A stretch of DNA of 8,946 bases from Desulfobacteraceae bacterium (lineage in GTDB: Bacteria > Desulfobacterota > Desulfobacteria > Desulfobacterales > Desulfobacteraceae), in assembly GCA_003354055.1 (NCBI GenBank), contig PIVQ01000272.1, positions 1 through 8,946 of the forward strand. Direction: 5' to 3'. The notes beneath the pieces are model-generated. The model saw only the letters and a program-made list of their open reading frames with translations. It was not told the DNA's origin and did not search any database. The position numbers and the translations under genes are program-made. Numbering within the stretch: position 1 is the first letter of the stretch; every line of letters begins with the position of its first letter. Shown piece by piece: positions 5,840 through 8,946 of the stretch.

Positions 5840-7173
5840 GATTGAACCTCCTTTGCCAGCAGATCAATTGCCTCTTTGGACACGGTTTCTGTAGCGCAGA
5901 AAAGATAATGGTCTTTCAGTGCAGGATAGCAGGATTCTAAAGAGACGCCTGCAAACATACAATTGTCTTTGATCAGGGCGGCCCGTTTTTCAGCAAAGCC
6001 GGCAGGTGCCTTGAGAACAAATTCGTTAAAGAACGGTCCGTCATGGACTGATTCAAAACCGGCAGCAACCAGGGCGTTTTTCAGATATACGGCTTTGTCA
6101 TGGTTCTGCTGTGCAATTTCTCTGATACCGATTTTACCGATTGTTGCAAGAAAAATTGAGGCTGTGGTGGCATTGAGGCCGTTGTTGGAACAGATGTTTG
6201 AAGAGGCTTTTTCTCTTCTGATGTGCTGCTCACGGGTGGCCAGGGTCAATACGTATCCGTCGTCCCCGTTGGCGTCTTTTGTTTTACCGATAAGACGTCC
6301 GGGAAGGCTTCTCATCATCTTTTTGGTACCGGCAAGAAGACCTAAGCCCGGTCCGCCGAAGGTTTTGGCGATCCCTAGGCTCTGTCCTTCACCAGCAACC
6401 AGATCCGCGCCAAAGCTGCCCGGATTTTTGAGCAGGCCATAGGCCATGGCTTCGGTAAATGAGGCGATGAACAGTATCTTTTTGGCGTCTGCAGCAGTTC
6501 TGAAAGCGCCTAAGTCTTCAATGTTTCCAAAGAAGTTGGGGGACTGGACTGCAACCCCTGCAACCTCTTCCATGGCTTCAAAGGCGGCAACATCAGTCAA
6601 TCCTTGGTCTGTGGCGGGAATTTCAATCATTTCATAGCCGGCAGGTACAATATAGGTATTGATGATGTCTCTGTGGGCCGGATGAACCAGAGAGGAAACC
6701 GCAATCTTGTTTGCCTTTCTGTGTTTTCTCAGGGCGATCAGCGCGCATTCGGCAAGGGCGGTTCCGCAGTCATAATGAGAGGCTGTGGAGATGTCCATTC
6801 CCAGAAGCTCAGTGATCATGGTCTGGAACTCATAGATGGCCTGCAGCGTTCCCTGGCTGACTTCGGGCTGGTAGGGGGTGTAGGCTGTTGAAAATTCCGA
6901 CCGGGAGATCAGATAGGGGACGATGGACGGAATGTAATGATCGTAAGACCCCGCACCGATAAAGCAGGTGTAGTTTTTACAGGCGATATTGCCGGAGGCC
7001 AGATCTTCCATATGGGCGTCCAGATCCCACTCACTCAACGCCTCGGGAATATTTAATGCTTCTTTGGTTTTGAGTTCATCAGGTATGGTCTCAAACAAAT
7101 CGTCCAGGGAGGCATGGCCGGTAACGGCCAGCATCTGGTCGATGTCTTCTTTTGTATGGGGTAGGTAGCGCAT
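5836..7173 (-). CDS. gcvPA: Glycine dehydrogenase (decarboxylating) subunit 1
   Basis: This is the N-terminal half of P-protein, forming the decarboxylase with GcvPB. The 445-residue length is typical. Conserved blocks include RSEFSTAYTPYQPEVSQGTLQ (91-111), SPNFFGNIEDL (211-221), GEGQSLG (261-267) and FGGPGLGLLAG (272-282), all in the usual order. It has no PLP lysine of its own, as expected for this subunit. The ATG at 7173 comes 3 nt after the gcvH stop, with AAAGGA at the end of gcvH as the ribosome binding site. The two-gene P-protein is common in anaerobes, Firmicutes and deltaproteobacteria, whereas E. coli and most aerobes have one long GcvP. Confidence 0.96.
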   Translation of the reverse strand: MRYLPHTKEDIDQMLAVTGHASLDDLFETIPDELKTKEALNIPEALSEWDLDAHMEDLASGNIACKNYTCFIGAGSYDHYIPSIVPYLISRSEFSTAYTPYQPEVSQGTLQAIYEFQTMITELLGMDISTASHYDCGTALAECALIALRKHRKANKIAVSSLVHPAHRDIINTYIVPAGYEMIEIPATDQGLTDVAAFEAMEEVAGVAVQSPNFFGNIEDLGAFRTAADAKKILFIASFTEAMAYGLLKNPGSFGADLVAGEGQSLGIAKTFGGPGLGLLAGTKKMMRSLPGRLIGKTKDANGDDGYVLTLATREQHIRREKASSNICSNNGLNATTASIFLATIGKIGIREIAQQNHDKAVYLKNALVAAGFESVHDGPFFNEFVLKAPAGFAEKRAALIKDNCMFAGVSLESCYPALKDHYLFCATETVSKEAIDLLAKEVQS

Positions 7174-7176
7174 GGC

Positions 7177-7575
7177 CTATCCTTTCAGCATTTCAAGGTA
7201 TGCTGCCTTGTCCATCAGATTGTCAAGTTCGCCAACGTCTTCCGGTTTGACTTTTACAAGCCAGCCGCCGGTGTAGCAATCGTTGTTGACAAGCTCTGGG
7301 GCATCTTCAAGATCTTCATTGATTGCGGTGATGTCTCCGCCGATGGGCAGATAAATTTCAGAGACGGCTTTTACAGATTCAACACTGCCGAATTCATCAC
7401 CTTCGGAAAAGGAATCCCCTTCTTCAGGCAGTTCTACAAAAACGATTTCCCCAAGCTGATCCTGGGCATAGTCGGACAGGCCGATGGTGACGATATCACC
7501 TTCAAGTTTTGCCCATTCATGGTCTTTCGTGTATTTTACGTCTTCGGGGAAATTGAGTTCATCCAATGCTTTCAT
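7177..7575 (-). CDS. gcvH: Glycine cleavage system H protein (lipoyl carrier)
   Basis: GcvH carries the lipoyl arm that shuttles the aminomethyl group between the P, T and L proteins. The 132-residue protein starts with a typical YTKDHEWAKLEGD segment (15-27). It has the lipoylation site in GSVESVKAVSEIYLP, with K69 as the modified lysine, and the downstream NDCYTGGWLVKVKP. All family hallmarks are present and the length is normal. The ATG at 7575 follows AGGAGG (7581-7586) at a 5-nt spacing, a strong site. Its substrate relation to LipB and LipA, encoded downstream in the same operon, is clear from known lipoate biosynthesis. It is probably a main lipoylated protein of the cell, although others may be encoded elsewhere. 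Confidence 0.97.
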   Translation of the reverse strand: MKALDELNFPEDVKYTKDHEWAKLEGDIVTIGLSDYAQDQLGEIVFVELPEEGDSFSEGDEFGSVESVKAVSEIYLPIGGDITAINEDLEDAPELVNNDCYTGGWLVKVKPEDVGELDNLMDKAAYLEMLKG

Positions 7576-7611
7576 ACTTACCTCCTTTACCTAAATTAAT
7601 TAAAGTTCGGG

Positions 7612-8856
7612 CTAAATAAAGTTTTTAATTGCAAGTCTTGCGGTTCTGTCCGGTCTGATATCATTGATAGTGCGGACAGGGATGGATCTTTTACCTTCTT
7701 TTAATTTGAGCAGGGTACCATTTGTAAGAGGAGCGTTAACCATGATAAATCCGCAGCCGAGACCTTTGATTTTCAGGTCGGACGGAATCCCTTTGGTATT
7801 GATACTTACGATTTTGTCTTCATGCCAGCAAATACCCATGTCAGTGGCGCAGGTCACTACCTTGCCGATGACGGTCCCGGACTCATCCAGAACTTCGGTG
7901 TTTTCTCCTGCATTAACTTTTCTTAAGGAGTCGCCGACAAAGGCGTAGGTGTATGCGGCATCTTTGGCAGCTGCCAGGGCATCTGCACCAAGGAAGTCTT
8001 TGGTAAATCCTTTTTTATCCTCTGTATAGGGCAGGGCAAAGTCCCAGGGATGGTTGATGAACGGAAAGTGTCCGATATCCTGGTGGGAAAGGGGAAGGCA
8101 TGAGCCGGCTCTCAGAGAGTCTCTGGACCCAAGGCCGCAGGCCGTAATACCTAATTCTTTTCCAGCTTCCAGCAGATCTGTCCAAAGACTAACCACAGCA
8201 TCGGGCGCAATAAAAATTTCAAATCCAAACTCACCGGTGTAACCGGAGCGGGATAAAAGAATGGGGCTGCCGTCGGCAAGGAAAATCTGGTTGTTCTGAG
8301 CCGGATCCACATCCCCTTTAAAGGAGAAGTAAGGCATGGGCACAAAAGTAGTGTCAGGGTCCTTGAGAAGGCCTGAAAGAATGCGGGCAGCGTTTTTGCC
8401 CTGGATGTCCACCTTGGCAAGCTGGCCTGACAGATCGACTATATTCGCGTCTTTATCTGCTTTGTTATCTGCAAGATGGGCTGCAATAGCACCGCCCATA
8501 CCTGCATTCACGCAGATCATGAAGCGGTCATCTGAAAATTTGTAAACTATGGCATCATCAATACAATGCCCCTTGGTATCAAGGAAAGCGCCGTAGACGC
8601 AGCGGCCCTGTACAAGGCTGTCAATGTCACGGGTGAAGCAAAAGTTGATCAGGTCAAAGGCATCTTTTCCCTGAACTGTGATGCAGGCCATATGGCTGGT
8701 ATCAAAGATACCTGCGGAATTAAGTACGGCCAGATGTTCGTTTTTTACGCCAGTGTCATACCATAACGGCATGTCAAAACCGCCGAAATCGGCCATGTTG
8801 GCGCCTGCATTCCTGTGCCATTCGTTCAATGGCGTTTTCTTAAGACTATCGTTCAT
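7612..8856 (-). CDS. gcvT: Aminomethyltransferase (glycine cleavage T protein), divergent
   Basis: GcvT transfers the methylene carbon from aminomethyl-lipoyl-GcvH to tetrahydrofolate and releases ammonia. Recognisable segments are TPLNEWHRNAGANMADFGG (8-26), FDTSHMACITVQG (51-63), the folate-binding aspartate region HCIDDAIVY (97-105, Asp101), RSGYTGEFGFEI (203-214) and RDSLR (245-249). The C-terminal GcvT barrel domain follows. At 414 residues it is longer than the usual 360-375. The normally conserved LRxExG after RDSLR reads LRAGSCL here, so the glutamate is missing, and the protein is probably a lineage-specific T-protein. The frame is open to a TTG at 8877, but the ATG at 8856 fits best: AAGGGGGG (8862-8869) lies 5 nt upstream. 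It is the first gene of the operon seen here. Confidence 0.93.
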   Translation of the reverse strand: MNDSLKKTPLNEWHRNAGANMADFGGFDMPLWYDTGVKNEHLAVLNSAGIFDTSHMACITVQGKDAFDLINFCFTRDIDSLVQGRCVYGAFLDTKGHCIDDAIVYKFSDDRFMICVNAGMGGAIAAHLADNKADKDANIVDLSGQLAKVDIQGKNAARILSGLLKDPDTTFVPMPYFSFKGDVDPAQNNQIFLADGSPILLSRSGYTGEFGFEIFIAPDAVVSLWTDLLEAGKELGITACGLGSRDSLRAGSCLPLSHQDIGHFPFINHPWDFALPYTEDKKGFTKDFLGADALAAAKDAAYTYAFVGDSLRKVNAGENTEVLDESGTVIGKVVTCATDMGICWHEDKIVSINTKGIPSDLKIKGLGCGFIMVNAPLTNGTLLKLKEGKRSIPVRTINDIRPDRTARLAIKNFI

Positions 8857-8861
8857 GACAG

Positions 8862-8869
8862 CCCCCCTT
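8862..8869 (-). promoter_or_regulatory. Ribosome binding site that fixes the gcvT start
   Basis: AAGGGGGG on the minus strand, 5 nt before the ATG at 8856, lies inside the longer TTG-initiated frame and so argues for the ATG. The remaining leader (8870-8946) shows TATAAC near 8908-8913 with no well-spaced -35 box, so the operon promoter is not securely located. Confidence 0.6.
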
Positions 8870-8946
8870 TTTAACAAGTATGGTGCGTTAAAATATGTAG
8901 GGAACTTTTAGGTTATAGGATTTGTAGACCACGAAGGTTTCAACAG

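Noticed and set aside
2806..8911. Long plus-strand open frames opposite the gcv-lip operon
   Set aside because: They are antisense shadows of strongly conserved minus-strand genes, with no family motifs or ribosome binding sites of their own.
8857..8946. Glycine riboswitch upstream of gcvT
   Set aside because: Only 90 bases of leader are in the window and no riboswitch-like paired core is visible; an element further upstream cannot be excluded.

Overview
The window looks like chromosome from a sulfate-reducing deltaproteobacterium of the Desulfobacter/Desulfobacula type (Desulfobacterota). This is inferred from protein style: a two-subunit glycine decarboxylase (GcvPA and GcvPB), an IHF-beta-like protein with the block PKKLPFFKCGKEL, and a broken thioesterase of a kind familiar from that group. 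No rRNA gene or other direct taxonomic marker is present.

Right part (about 2764-8856, minus strand): a compact operon read right to left, gcvT-gcvH-gcvPA-gcvPB-lipB-lipA. Gaps are 36 and 3 nt, then overlaps of 4 and 16 nt, then a gap of 11 nt. GcvPA/GcvPB decarboxylate glycine and load the aminomethyl group on the lipoyl arm of GcvH. GcvT passes the one-carbon unit to tetrahydrofolate. LipB and LipA build the lipoyl group that GcvH needs. The operon therefore makes both the pathway and its cofactor; only the L-protein (lpd) is absent from the window.

Left part (1-2763): visibly AT-richer, with small separate genes. From the left edge these are a truncated YkgJ-type cysteine-cluster protein (minus), a terminator, a cold-shock protein (minus) with a good sigma-70 promoter and a long U-rich leader, a frameshifted hotdog thioesterase pseudogene (plus), an unrecognised zinc-ribbon protein (minus), and an IHF-beta/HU protein (minus) whose real start is probably a TTG preceded by AAGGAG. 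Between them lie several inverted repeats, one with a core resembling half of an integron attC site. The stretch between the IHF promoter and lipA (2446-2763) has no convincing gene.

I see no tRNA, rRNA, CRISPR array, complete insertion sequence or riboswitch. The most noteworthy items are the lipoate genes inside the gcv operon, the broken thioesterase, the orphan zinc-ribbon gene with its structured upstream DNA, and the divergent GcvT. I found no clear evidence for a wholly new multi-gene system.
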